From Bradyrhizobium barranii subsp. barranii (GTDB taxonomy: Bacteria > Pseudomonadota > Alphaproteobacteria > Rhizobiales > Xanthobacteraceae), in the NCBI RefSeq assembly GCF_017565645.3, contig NZ_CP086136.1, positions 7,237,501-7,301,500 of the forward strand: DNA of 64,000 nucleotides, given 5' to 3'. How positions within the stretch are numbered: position 1 is the first letter of the stretch; each line of letters starts with the position of its first letter. Below, piece after piece: positions 54,487 through 63,248 of the stretch. The notes under the pieces are model-generated. The model saw only the letters and a program-made list of their open reading frames with translations, searched no databases and was not told where the DNA came from. The position numbers were made by a program, and so were the translations under genes.

Positions 54487-56619
54487 TCACTCAGCGAGCT
54501 GTTTCTCGACCCCGAAACTGACCCGCGTCGCCGACAGCTGATCGGCGAGCGAGATCGGCCATTCGCCGCCCGGTTTGAAGGCTTCGGCGAGCGCCACCAA
54601 CTCCTCGAGCTGTCCCTTTTCAATGGTCAGACCCTTCCAGCCCCCCTTTGCGCCGGTGACCTCCAATCGCTTGTAGTCGTCGAGCACGAGAACTTTTCCG
54701 TCCACAAAGATATCGAAGCGCTCCTTGGGGAACTCCTTCGAGCCCAGCGAGGTATAGGTCAGCGTGCATAGCGAGCCATCGGCGTAACGCACCGTGGCGA
54801 CGAAATTGTCGTCGCGGCGCCAATGGCCGCTGGCCGGTACAATCGACCGGGCCTGAACCTCGACGGGCTGGCTGCCGGTGAGCGCATTGAAGAGATCGTA
54901 GATGTGGCAGGCTTCGCCGATGTTGCGGCCTCCCCCATGCGGGCCATGCACCCAATGATCGGAGGGAATGTAGCCGGCATTCATGCGGTAGTTCACAATC
55001 ATCGGCGACAGGCGCCCCTTGATCGCTTCGCGGGCCGCGGTGACAGCCGGCGCGAACCGCCGGTTGAATCCCGTCATCAGGAGCGGTCCATTCGGGTTGT
55101 CCGCGTAGAACGCCTCGATCGCGTCCAAGCCCTCTTCGGTCATCGACGTCGGTTTCTCGACGAAGACATGCTTGCCGGCCTTCAGCGCTGCCAAGGTCAT
55201 TTCGGAGTGCAGGTCGTGCCGTGTTGCGATGAGGACGAGATCGACCTGCGGGTCATCGAGAACAGCCTGAAAATCGGTGCTCGCGGTGCTGAAACCAAAG
55301 CGCTCGGCGGCCGTGCGCGCAGACAGGCCGGTGCGGCTCACGACACTGCGAAGGTCGAACTTGTCGCCAAGCTTCTTCAGGTTCGGCAGGTGCATGCCCT
55401 GCGCAAAGCTGCCGGCCCCGACGACCGCGATCTTGATGCGGCCATCGACGGGCTTCGGAGGGGCAATCTGCAGCACGGACCGCACGGCCTCTTCGCGGTG
55501 CGGATACTGCAGCAGAACCAGCAGCGGCTTCTCACCCTCGCCCGCCAGCCGGCCATACGCCTCTTCGGCACGGTCGATCGGATAGGGCTCCTGCAACATG
55601 TTGTCGAGCCGAACGCGCCCAGCCGCGAGCAGCCGGAGATATTCGCCCATGTTGCGGTTCTCGGTCCAGCGGACATAGGCGAGCGGGTAGTCTCCGCCCT
55701 CCTCCTCATAGACGGGATCGTAGCGTCCGGGTCCGTAGGAGCAGGAGATCAGGACATCGAGCTCCTTGGTGTAGATGTCCGATCGCGCCATGTTCAGGCC
55801 GACGTCGCCGACAATCACCACGCGCGCCTTCTTGCGGCAGGACTGAAAAGCCTGAGCGAGAATATCGCTGGAGGCAGAGGCAGCCGTGATGATCGCGACG
55901 TCGGCGCCGAAGCCATCGGTCAGCTTGATAATGCTATCGACCAGATTGCCGTCGTTCGGATTGATGCCGTGATCGAGGCCATTTTCCAGCGCGGTCGCAA
56001 TGCGCTTGTTGTCCACGTCGGTGCCGATGACGCGGCATCCATTGGCGGTCAGGAGCTGCGCCGTGATCTGCCCGAGAATTCCGAGCCCGATCACGACGAC
56101 TGTCTCGCCAAGCGTCGGCTGCGCGCGACGCACGCCCTGCATCGCGATGGCCCCGAGAGTCACCGTGGCGGCGGCGTCGAAGGAGACCTGCTGCGGGACG
56201 GGAACGCACAGATTGACCGGGACGTCGATGACCTCGGCGTGGTTGGCAACGCCCGCGCCGGCGCAGGCAACGCGATCGCCGACCGCGATTCCGTCGACCT
56301 CCGATCCGACCGCGATGACGGTGCCGGCGGCCGAGTACCCGGTCGGCAGTCCCGCATCGAGCTTGCCCTTGACCTGCTTGTAGACGCGCGCCACGCCCTG
56401 ATCGCGCATGAGTTGAAGCACGCGCTTGACATGGTGCGGCTGCTTGAGGGCGCGGCGATACAGCGGGAGGCCTGACATCTTGACGCCGGCCATCTCGGTG
56501 CCGACGCTCACGCACGAACGCTCCACCCGGACCAGCACGTTCTTCGGGCCGGCGACGGGCGCCGGGACGTCCTGCAGGAAGACCTTACCCGACCGGACCA
56601 GAAGCTGCTTCACGACCAT
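54487..56619 (-). CDS. Bi-domain oxidoreductase (zinc-less MDR fused to Gfo/Idh/MocA)
   Basis: A 710-residue fusion. Residues 1-375 are a medium-chain alcohol-dehydrogenase-like domain (SVGTEMAGVKMSG, LPTGYSAAGTVIAVGSEVDG, and NAD motif VIGLGILGQ at 177-184) without the structural- or catalytic-zinc Cys/His pattern. Residues ~393-710 are a Gfo/Idh/MocA domain (IAVVGAGSFAQGMHLPNL, VFVEKPTSMTEEGLDAI, GPHGGGRNIGEACHIYDLF). Such fusions are found in polysaccharide clusters and probably act in sequence on one nucleotide sugar. Its start overlaps the wecC end by 10 bp. Confidence 0.88.
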   Translation of the reverse strand: MVVKQLLVRSGKVFLQDVPAPVAGPKNVLVRVERSCVSVGTEMAGVKMSGLPLYRRALKQPHHVKRVLQLMRDQGVARVYKQVKGKLDAGLPTGYSAAGTVIAVGSEVDGIAVGDRVACAGAGVANHAEVIDVPVNLCVPVPQQVSFDAAATVTLGAIAMQGVRRAQPTLGETVVVIGLGILGQITAQLLTANGCRVIGTDVDNKRIATALENGLDHGINPNDGNLVDSIIKLTDGFGADVAIITAASASSDILAQAFQSCRKKARVVIVGDVGLNMARSDIYTKELDVLISCSYGPGRYDPVYEEEGGDYPLAYVRWTENRNMGEYLRLLAAGRVRLDNMLQEPYPIDRAEEAYGRLAGEGEKPLLVLLQYPHREEAVRSVLQIAPPKPVDGRIKIAVVGAGSFAQGMHLPNLKKLGDKFDLRSVVSRTGLSARTAAERFGFSTASTDFQAVLDDPQVDLVLIATRHDLHSEMTLAALKAGKHVFVEKPTSMTEEGLDAIEAFYADNPNGPLLMTGFNRRFAPAVTAAREAIKGRLSPMIVNYRMNAGYIPSDHWVHGPHGGGRNIGEACHIYDLFNALTGSQPVEVQARSIVPASGHWRRDDNFVATVRYADGSLCTLTYTSLGSKEFPKERFDIFVDGKVLVLDDYKRLEVTGAKGGWKGLTIEKGQLEELVALAEAFKPGGEWPISLADQLSATRVSFGVEKQLAE

Positions 56620-57875
56620 ACTCCGCGCGTGTCGATTACCACCTTGCCGTTCAGTTCGGCCGGCGCGATTTCGTTGTAGGCACGATGATTGACCAGCATG
56701 ACGACGATATGCGCCTCGGCGAGAGCCTGGGCGAGGTCATGCACCATGCGCACGTTCTTGTGCGTGGCAAGCTTTCCCGGCAACAGCTCGGCGAATGGTT
56801 CTGACACCAGCAGTTCGCAGCTGTTCCACTCAGCCACCTCTTCGGCGATCTCGAGCGCCGGGCTTTCGCGGAAATCGTCGACGTCGGGCTTGAAGGCGAG
56901 ACCGAGCGTCAGCACCTTCGGGTAGGCGCCCGCCGACCGCGCGCCGGCGATGGCGGTCTTGATCTTCTCGAGAACGTAGGACGGCTTGCCGTCGTTGACT
57001 TCACGCGCGGTGCGGATCAGGCGGGATTCCTGTGGAGCCGCCTCGACGATGAACCAGGGATCCACCGCGATACAATGGCCGCCGACGCCTGGGCCCGGCT
57101 GCAGAATATTGACGCGCGGATGATGGTTGGCGAGCCGGATCAGCTCCCAGACGTTGATGCCCAGCTTGTCGCAGACGATCGATAGCTCGTTTGCGAAGGC
57201 AATGCCGACGTCGCGGAACGAGTTTTCGGTCAGCTTGCACATCTCCGCCGTGCGGACGTTGGTCTTCAGCAGGCTGCCTGTGCAGAAGATGCGATAGAGC
57301 TCCTCGGCGCGCGCCGAGCATTTGGTCGTGATGCCGCCGATCACCCGATCGTTCTCGACCAGCTCGACCAGCACGCGTCCGGGCAACACACGCTCGGGGC
57401 AATAGGCAATGTGAACGTCGCAATCCTCGACATCCGAAGTGGGCATCTGCAAATCGGGGCGCAGAGCCGCAAGCTGCGCGGCCATCCGTTCCGTCGTCCC
57501 TGGCGGAGAGGTCGATTCCAGCACGACGAGATCGCCGCGCTTCAGGACCGGCGCGATGGATGCAGCCGCGGCCTCGACATAGCTGAGGTCCGCCTTCCCA
57601 TCATGAAATGGCGTGGGGACGGCAATGATGAAGGCATCCGCCGGCGCAGGCTTCGTCGCCGCGCGCAACTTTCCGACCTGAACCGCGCGCGCGGTCACCG
57701 CATCGAGGTCAGGCTCCACGATGTGAACCTGGCCACGGTTGATCTGGGCGACGACCGCCTCGCTGACATCGATACCCACGATCGAAACACCGCGCGAGGC
57801 GAGTACGACCGCAGTTGGGAGCCCTATATAGCCGAGCCCGACCACACAAATGGCTTTTAGCTTTACGTCGCTCAC
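56610..57875 (-). CDS. wecC: UDP-N-acetyl-D-mannosaminuronate dehydrogenase
   Basis: A 421-residue UDP-sugar dehydrogenase. N-terminal NAD site ICVVGLGYIGLPTAVVLASR, catalytic Cys in GPGVGGHCIAVDPWFI, and C-terminal domain LTLGLAFKPDVDDFRESPAL. It oxidises UDP-ManNAc to UDP-ManNAcA in two NAD-dependent steps. The GHCIAVDPWF signature is diagnostic for WecC rather than UDP-glucose dehydrogenase. It begins with GTG that overlaps the wecB stop (GTGA), so the two are coupled. Length matches E. coli WecC. Confidence 0.93.
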   Translation of the reverse strand: MSDVKLKAICVVGLGYIGLPTAVVLASRGVSIVGIDVSEAVVAQINRGQVHIVEPDLDAVTARAVQVGKLRAATKPAPADAFIIAVPTPFHDGKADLSYVEAAAASIAPVLKRGDLVVLESTSPPGTTERMAAQLAALRPDLQMPTSDVEDCDVHIAYCPERVLPGRVLVELVENDRVIGGITTKCSARAEELYRIFCTGSLLKTNVRTAEMCKLTENSFRDVGIAFANELSIVCDKLGINVWELIRLANHHPRVNILQPGPGVGGHCIAVDPWFIVEAAPQESRLIRTAREVNDGKPSYVLEKIKTAIAGARSAGAYPKVLTLGLAFKPDVDDFRESPALEIAEEVAEWNSCELLVSEPFAELLPGKLATHKNVRMVHDLAQALAEAHIVVMLVNHRAYNEIAPAELNGKVVIDTRGVWS

Positions 57876-58993
57876 AGTTGATCCTCGATCACCTTGCGAA
57901 TTCGCTTTGCGGCGAGGCCGTCGCCGTAAGGATTAATCGATTGCGCCATCCGCCCATAGTGAACGCGGTCGGTCAACAACCTGGTTGTCTCTTCGACAAT
58001 ACGCTCCCGGGACGTGCCCACGAGAATCACGGTTCCAGCGTCGACAGCCTCGGGACGCTCGGTGGTTTCGCGCATCACCAGGACCGGCTTGCCCAGCGAC
58101 GGCGCCTCTTCCTGCACGCCGCCGGAGTCGGTGATGATGAGACGCGAACGCTCCATCAGATAGACGAATGGTTCGTAGTCCAGGGGGTCGATCAAATTAA
58201 TCCGCTTCTGTGCACCGAGCACGCGCTGGACGGGCGCCAGAACGTTGGGATTGGGGTGGACAGGATAGACGATCTGCACGTTATGCTGTGTGACAATGTC
58301 GAGCAGCGCATTGCAGATATTTTCGAACCCGTCACCGAAGTTCTCCCGCCGATGTCCTGTCACGAGGATCAGCGGAAGATCGGGATCGAGGTAGCTGAAC
58401 CGGCCTCGCAGTTCGGCGCCCGCAGAGGGCGCACTCCTCAGCCGCTCCACGGTTTCCATCAGCGCATCGATGACGGTGTTGCCGGTCAGGTGGATATGGA
58501 AAGGATCGACCGCTTCCGCGAGGAGATTTTGCCGCGACCGCTCGGTTGGCGCGAAGTGAAACCGGGTCGCAAGGGTTGCGACCCGGCGGTTCATCTCTTC
58601 CGGCCACGGCGCGGACAGCGAGCCGGATCGCAGACCTGCTTCCACATGCCCCACGGGCAGCCTGCGGTAGAACGCAGCCAGCGAACCGGCGAGCGTGGTC
58701 GAGGTATCGCCGTGGACCAGGACCAGGTTTGGCTTCTCCTGATCCAGCACCTGCCCGATCCCGGTGAGAAGCTTGGCGGTAAGTTGGTCCAACGCCTGGT
58801 TGGGCGACATCAGGTTGAGGTCGTGGTCGGGCTTGATCGCGAAGAGATCCAGCACCTGATCCAGCATGCCCCGATGCTGACCCGTCACACAGACCCGCAG
58901 ATCGAGGCTTTGGCTGCGCCGCAGCTCGGTCACGACCGGCGCCATCTTGATGGCCTCCGGACGCGTTCCAAATATTGCAATGACTTTTCGCAT
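57872..58993 (-). CDS. wecB: UDP-N-acetylglucosamine 2-epimerase (non-hydrolysing)
   Basis: A 373-residue enzyme interconverting UDP-GlcNAc and UDP-ManNAc. MRKVIAIFGTRPEAIKMAPV at the N-terminus, VHGDTSTTLAGSLAAFYRRL, GHVEAGLRSG and ITDSGGVQEEAPSLGKPVLV with the catalytic Asp/Glu/His set. The ATG at 58993 gives the usual length; a TTG 8 codons earlier (59017) is closer to GGGGTGAG and is possible. It supplies UDP-ManNAc for WecC and perhaps an AGE-family epimerase product elsewhere. Confidence 0.93.
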   Translation of the reverse strand: MRKVIAIFGTRPEAIKMAPVVTELRRSQSLDLRVCVTGQHRGMLDQVLDLFAIKPDHDLNLMSPNQALDQLTAKLLTGIGQVLDQEKPNLVLVHGDTSTTLAGSLAAFYRRLPVGHVEAGLRSGSLSAPWPEEMNRRVATLATRFHFAPTERSRQNLLAEAVDPFHIHLTGNTVIDALMETVERLRSAPSAGAELRGRFSYLDPDLPLILVTGHRRENFGDGFENICNALLDIVTQHNVQIVYPVHPNPNVLAPVQRVLGAQKRINLIDPLDYEPFVYLMERSRLIITDSGGVQEEAPSLGKPVLVMRETTERPEAVDAGTVILVGTSRERIVEETTRLLTDRVHYGRMAQSINPYGDGLAAKRIRKVIEDQL

Positions 58994-59175
58994 CTTCGGG
59001 TTTGCTGTCCGCCTCAACGCTCACCCCGGGGAGCCCCGGCGGCGCTGTGTAACCAGTCACGCGGAAATATACAAACTCAAAGGGGGCCGGAACCGGGCGA
59101 ATCGCCCGAAATCGACCACCCAAAAAAAGCGTTAAATTCCAAATAGTTGGAGAAGCATTGCGGCAGCCTGCGCAG

Positions 59176-60450
59176 CTAGCCCGTCTTGTCCTGAGCGAGA
59201 TCGCGATCCGACCGGTCCGATTCGTGTTTCCCAGGGCACAAGCGTTGCAAAGCTTCCAGCATGCTATCGGCCAGCGCTGTGCGCTCGTAGCGCTTGCTCC
59301 CGGTAGCGGCGTTTGCCGCAAGCAAACGCCGGCGTGCCGGATCTCGTGCGAGCTCCGCGATGGCGCGCACCAACTCCTCCACGCTGTCGGGCTCGATGAT
59401 CTTCGCTGCATCCAGCGGCTCGAGTAGACGCTCCAGCTCGCCCCGTACGTTCGCGATGATTGGCGTGCCGGTCGCCAGGGCCTCAAAAACCTTCGATGGC
59501 AACACTGTCCTGAACAATGGGGTGTTCTTCAGCAATACCAGCGTGAAGTCGCTCAAATGCCAGTAGTCGATGGTCTCATCGTGCGACACGGGACCGACAA
59601 ACAGCACATTCCGCAGTCCCCGACGTTGGGCCTGTTGTTGCAACTCCTCGCGCTCCGCACCGGACCCGACGATGATAAATTGCGCCTCGGGAACGCGGGT
59701 CAGGCACTCGTCTGCCGCGTCGAGGATAAGCTGTAGCCCATGCGCCATGCCGACAGTGCCGATGTATGAAACGACTACCTTGTTCTCGGTTCCAAACCTC
59801 TCGCGCAACGACGATGGCGCGCATCCGGGGGCGAGTTTGGATGTGTCTGCACCATTGGTGACTACGACGATCTTGTCGGCATCGATTCCCCGCGACATCA
59901 GCACGTCGCGGGTCGTATGGGTGACCGTAACGATGAGATCCGAGTGCCTGTAGAGAAAGCGCTCCACACGCCGGACAAGATTGACCACCCGTCCTTCCTT
60001 CATGGCGCCAACGGCGACAATCGAGTCTGGCCAGAGATCGCGCACTTCGAACACGAACGGCCTGCGGTGAACGCGGCTCGCAATCCATCCCGCGATAGCG
60101 GCAAATATGTGTGGCGACGTCGCAATAACGACGTCCGGTCGAGCAACAAAAGGCGATGCAAGGCTCGCCGTCAGCACAAAGCTCAGGTAGTCGAGAATTC
60201 GCAAAATTGCGCCACGATTGGGAAACACCAGCGTCGGGACGCGTAAAACGTCTACGTTGTCGTACATTTCACGTTTGTAGAGCGATTGCCGATAGCCGCC
60301 GAACACCTTGCCATCCGGGTGGTTTGGAAAATTGGTCAGCATGGTGACCTGATGGCCGCGCTCGATCCAACGCTTCGCATGCGTGCTGCAGCGGATAGAC
60401 GGCGCGCTCGCCTCAGGCGGATAGTGATCGGTGACGAAGAGGATACGCAA
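59176..60450 (-). CDS. GT4 glycosyltransferase, WbuB-like
   Basis: A 424-residue cytoplasmic GT-B enzyme. LRILFVTDHYPPEASAPSIR then MLTNFPNHPDGKVFGGYRQS is the opening of the WbuB-type group that transfers N-acetyl sugars, and FVFEVRDLWPDSIVAVGAM is typical. The retaining-GT4 core is VVSYIGTVGMAHGLQLILDA and FEALATGTPIIANVRGE. The start is probably TTG 60450 immediately after the heparinase stop (TGATTTG, coupled); an upstream start at 60537 would overlap that gene by 86 bp. Sugar specificity is not readable. Confidence 0.82.
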   Translation of the reverse strand: MRILFVTDHYPPEASAPSIRCSTHAKRWIERGHQVTMLTNFPNHPDGKVFGGYRQSLYKREMYDNVDVLRVPTLVFPNRGAILRILDYLSFVLTASLASPFVARPDVVIATSPHIFAAIAGWIASRVHRRPFVFEVRDLWPDSIVAVGAMKEGRVVNLVRRVERFLYRHSDLIVTVTHTTRDVLMSRGIDADKIVVVTNGADTSKLAPGCAPSSLRERFGTENKVVVSYIGTVGMAHGLQLILDAADECLTRVPEAQFIIVGSGAEREELQQQAQRRGLRNVLFVGPVSHDETIDYWHLSDFTLVLLKNTPLFRTVLPSKVFEALATGTPIIANVRGELERLLEPLDAAKIIEPDSVEELVRAIAELARDPARRRLLAANAATGSKRYERTALADSMLEALQRLCPGKHESDRSDRDLAQDKTG

Positions 60451-60451
60451 A

Positions 60452-62125
60452 TCAGAGCTCGAACCGGGTTTCGACTTCCATGGGTAGCCCGCCGGTATAG
60501 CTCCAGGCAAGGACCGGTCGCAAGATTCGGTGCCCAAAACTCGGCGCGTAGTACCCGTCGTTCAGCAGGAATTGCGACGCTCCCCTCGCTGACACACGAA
60601 GCCGCGGCTCCCCTGGCACCTCGATCGACCAGCCTTGCCCGTCCGGGCAAATATGACCGACCAGCGGGTGCAGCGGAAAACGACCGATGATCGTGTGGTT
60701 TCCCTCGCCCGTAACACGGTCCCGAACAACTAGCGAAGTCGGCGACACCGTGACGCTGCGGCAGTGGACTGGTCGGCCAGGGAGCCAGCGGTACCCATCG
60801 TGACTGGCGGAGGCCGACTGGATGTGGCCGGTCACGGATACCGATCTGCCGAATGGATGCGCACGCCGCCCGACGCGAAAGCTGGCCCACACTTCGGTTG
60901 AATTCTCTGCATCGATCTCGACAGTCGCGTGGGCGCCGGTCGAACGCTCTTCATCTCGAATTGCATCGTGGGCGTAAGACGAAGTCCCGGAGTTGGTGAT
61001 CAACCGACGATCGCCAAACGACACTTCGAGCGAGAGCGTGTCTGCATGCGCATGCCCTGGCAGGTAGGAGGGGCCGACTTCGGCCGTGTCGAGGATCGCG
61101 AGCCAGGGACCGGAGCGCAGCCGCACGTACCCGCTGTCAGCCAGCCGACCGGTCGCCTCGCTCCGCAAGACGTGCAGCGATGCCCCATAGTCCGCAAGCT
61201 GCCTGTACGTCCTCGCGATGCCTAACGCCGCGTCATTGAAGAAGGCGATTTCCCCGTCCGGATGGACCATTTCACCCAGCCAGGCCAGCATACGCTCGGC
61301 CAAAGCCGGCCATTGCGCCGCCGCTTCAGCAAGCTCGTGCGGATAGATCCTCGAAAGCTGAATGAGATCCAGGACATCCTCGAGCAGGATGGCGTGATAC
61401 ATCGGACTGAGCTCAAAGTGGCCGCCGTCCGACAGCACCTGTTCGCGCCACTCCCGTTGCAGCAGATCCAGGCCGGTGCGTCGCCATCGGTCTGCTTCGC
61501 CCCCCGAGAAATAGCAACCCGCGAACACAAGGGCTTTCGCGTTCGCGAGCAGATGGTTGCCCAGCAGATGATACTCGAGCGAGGAGTTCAGCGCGCGCGT
61601 CTGCGTTGCCAAGCTGTCGCGCACGGCGGAGCCCAGATCGTTGCCCGCCAGCGCCCATGCGACCCAGTTCACGATGCGCAGCGATATCGTATACGGTTCC
61701 CAGCCGTTTCCCGTCATGGGACGATTTTCGGCAATCCAGGCGTCGATCAGGTCGCGATGCCATGACGCACGGGCCTCGCTTGCCTCTGCGCGCAAATCGT
61801 CGAAATAGTGCAGGTTGTACAGCCACAGCTTCGGCATTGCCGGATTGTTCCAGCCGGCACCGTCCGGCAGCTCCGCCACCTGCCCAAGAATCCGGAAGCG
61901 TCGGGGGGACACCATGGTGGCCGGCCGGCCCGCAGCATTCCGCCATCTCGCCGTCGGCGTGCGCAAACCAGGTGCGGGTCCATGCGCGATGCTGGGCGGA
62001 AGAATTCGGCGCTTGACGCGATTGATGATCTGTTCGGAACGCAAGTGGCGCACCGTTCGGATTAGGCGCGCGGGATCCCCCCATCGTTTCCCAAACATTC
62101 CATGTTCCGGCTGTGTTTCGCCCAA
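60452..62125 (-). CDS. Heparinase II/III family protein (alginate lyase-like)
   Basis: A 557-residue protein: an alpha/alpha-toroid part with NLHYFDDLRAEASEAR and YHLLGNHLLANAKALVFAG, then a beta-sandwich Hepar_II_III domain with GHAHADTLSLEVSFGDRRLI and TNSGTSSYAHDAIRDEERST. Such proteins occur next to polysaccharide genes and may edit, trim or epimerise uronate-containing chains. There is no obvious signal peptide at the N-terminus (GETQPEHGMFGKRWGDPARL), so its action may be cytoplasmic. It is the first gene of the minus-strand polysaccharide unit and is divergent from the methyltransferase gene. Confidence 0.82.
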   Translation of the reverse strand: MGETQPEHGMFGKRWGDPARLIRTVRHLRSEQIINRVKRRILPPSIAHGPAPGLRTPTARWRNAAGRPATMVSPRRFRILGQVAELPDGAGWNNPAMPKLWLYNLHYFDDLRAEASEARASWHRDLIDAWIAENRPMTGNGWEPYTISLRIVNWVAWALAGNDLGSAVRDSLATQTRALNSSLEYHLLGNHLLANAKALVFAGCYFSGGEADRWRRTGLDLLQREWREQVLSDGGHFELSPMYHAILLEDVLDLIQLSRIYPHELAEAAAQWPALAERMLAWLGEMVHPDGEIAFFNDAALGIARTYRQLADYGASLHVLRSEATGRLADSGYVRLRSGPWLAILDTAEVGPSYLPGHAHADTLSLEVSFGDRRLITNSGTSSYAHDAIRDEERSTGAHATVEIDAENSTEVWASFRVGRRAHPFGRSVSVTGHIQSASASHDGYRWLPGRPVHCRSVTVSPTSLVVRDRVTGEGNHTIIGRFPLHPLVGHICPDGQGWSIEVPGEPRLRVSARGASQFLLNDGYYAPSFGHRILRPVLAWSYTGGLPMEVETRFEL

Positions 62126-62331
62126 GCGCTGATACCATTTCCGGTGCCGAGTTCAATAGCTCGGCCTGCACGAGACGGTGCGCTGGCTTGCCGGGAGATT
62201 TTGAAGGCCGAGGGAGCCTTGCCCTGCCGGTGCAGAGGCTGCGGAACTCCGGCAGATCGGCAATCGCCGGCGCCTATTCTTGTGCCAGGCTCATGGGGGG
62301 GATACAGTTGTGCCATGATGAGAGTGCTCCC

Positions 62332-63141
62332 ATGAACAACAGGGTTGTCCGCGATTTCTGGAACGAGGCCGCCTGCGGCGAGGCCGCTTATGCCGTCGGC
62401 ATCGACGCCTCAAATCGCTTCTCCAGCCAACGCGAGACGAGGTACGAGCTCGAGCCCTTCATCAAGCCCTTCGCCCGCTTCGAAGAGGGCCACGAGCAGG
62501 CTGTACTCGAAATCGGCGTTGGCATGGGTGCTGACCATGAACGATGGGCGCGCAGCGGACCCGCCCGCCTTTGCGGCATTGACTTGACCCCGCGCGCCGT
62601 CGACCTGACGCGCGAACGCCTCGCCCTCGCCCACCTTGAGTCCGAGCTCCGAGTGGCCGACGGGGAACGGCTTCCTTTTCCGGATGCGACGTTCGATATC
62701 GTCTACAGCTGGGGCGTTCTGCACCACAGTGCCGATACAACGCAGGCGTTCAAGGAGGTTGCCCGTGTGCTGAAGCCCCGGGGCACTGCGCGGATCATGA
62801 TCTACCACAAGTGGTCGATCGTCGGTCTCATGCTCTGGCTTCGCTATGGACGATTGTCGTCCAGCCTTGCCTCGATCTATGCGAACCACCTCGAAAGCCC
62901 CGGCACCAAGGCCTACTCGACGAAGGAGGCGGCCGCGATCGTCGAGGCCAGCGGCTTGCAGATGGTCAAGATGGAAGTCGAACTGAGCCCGGGTGACTTA
63001 CTTTCCGGCGCAACGGGCCAGCGTCATCGCGGACGTCTTCTGTCGATCGCCCGGCGCCTTTGGCCGCGTGCGCTCCTGCTTGCTGTGGCGCGCCAGCTCG
63101 GCCTCTACCTCATGATCGAAGCGATCCGCCCCTCAGAATAG
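62332..63141 (+). CDS. Class I SAM-dependent methyltransferase
   Basis: A 269-residue cytosolic protein with a Rossmann-fold methyltransferase domain: motif I VLEIGVGMGADHERWA, motif II/III GERLPFPDATFDIVYSWGVL and HHSADTTQAFKEVARVLKPR. HH at the end of motif IV (GVLHHS) is typical of small-molecule and sugar methyltransferases. An in-frame ATG at 62293 would add 13 residues; a short out-of-frame leader (MMRVLP) ends in ATGA at the chosen start. It probably methylates a polysaccharide sugar or lipid carrier intermediate. Confidence 0.8.
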   Translation: MNNRVVRDFWNEAACGEAAYAVGIDASNRFSSQRETRYELEPFIKPFARFEEGHEQAVLEIGVGMGADHERWARSGPARLCGIDLTPRAVDLTRERLALAHLESELRVADGERLPFPDATFDIVYSWGVLHHSADTTQAFKEVARVLKPRGTARIMIYHKWSIVGLMLWLRYGRLSSSLASIYANHLESPGTKAYSTKEAAAIVEASGLQMVKMEVELSPGDLLSGATGQRHRGRLLSIARRLWPRALLLAVARQLGLYLMIEAIRPSE

Positions 63142-63248
63142 GTTGCCGGAATATCTTGCTCGTGGCCTTCGTTGGAGTTGGAGCGCCGGTTCCGCGGGCC
63201 ATCCGGAAGATGGGACGGCGGCGAGGTGCCTCGCTCCAATTCGTTGCG

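Noticed and set aside
54823..56475. 550-codon open frame on the plus strand across the bi-domain oxidoreductase gene
   Set aside because: Antisense shadow; the opposite strand encodes the recognisable two-domain protein.
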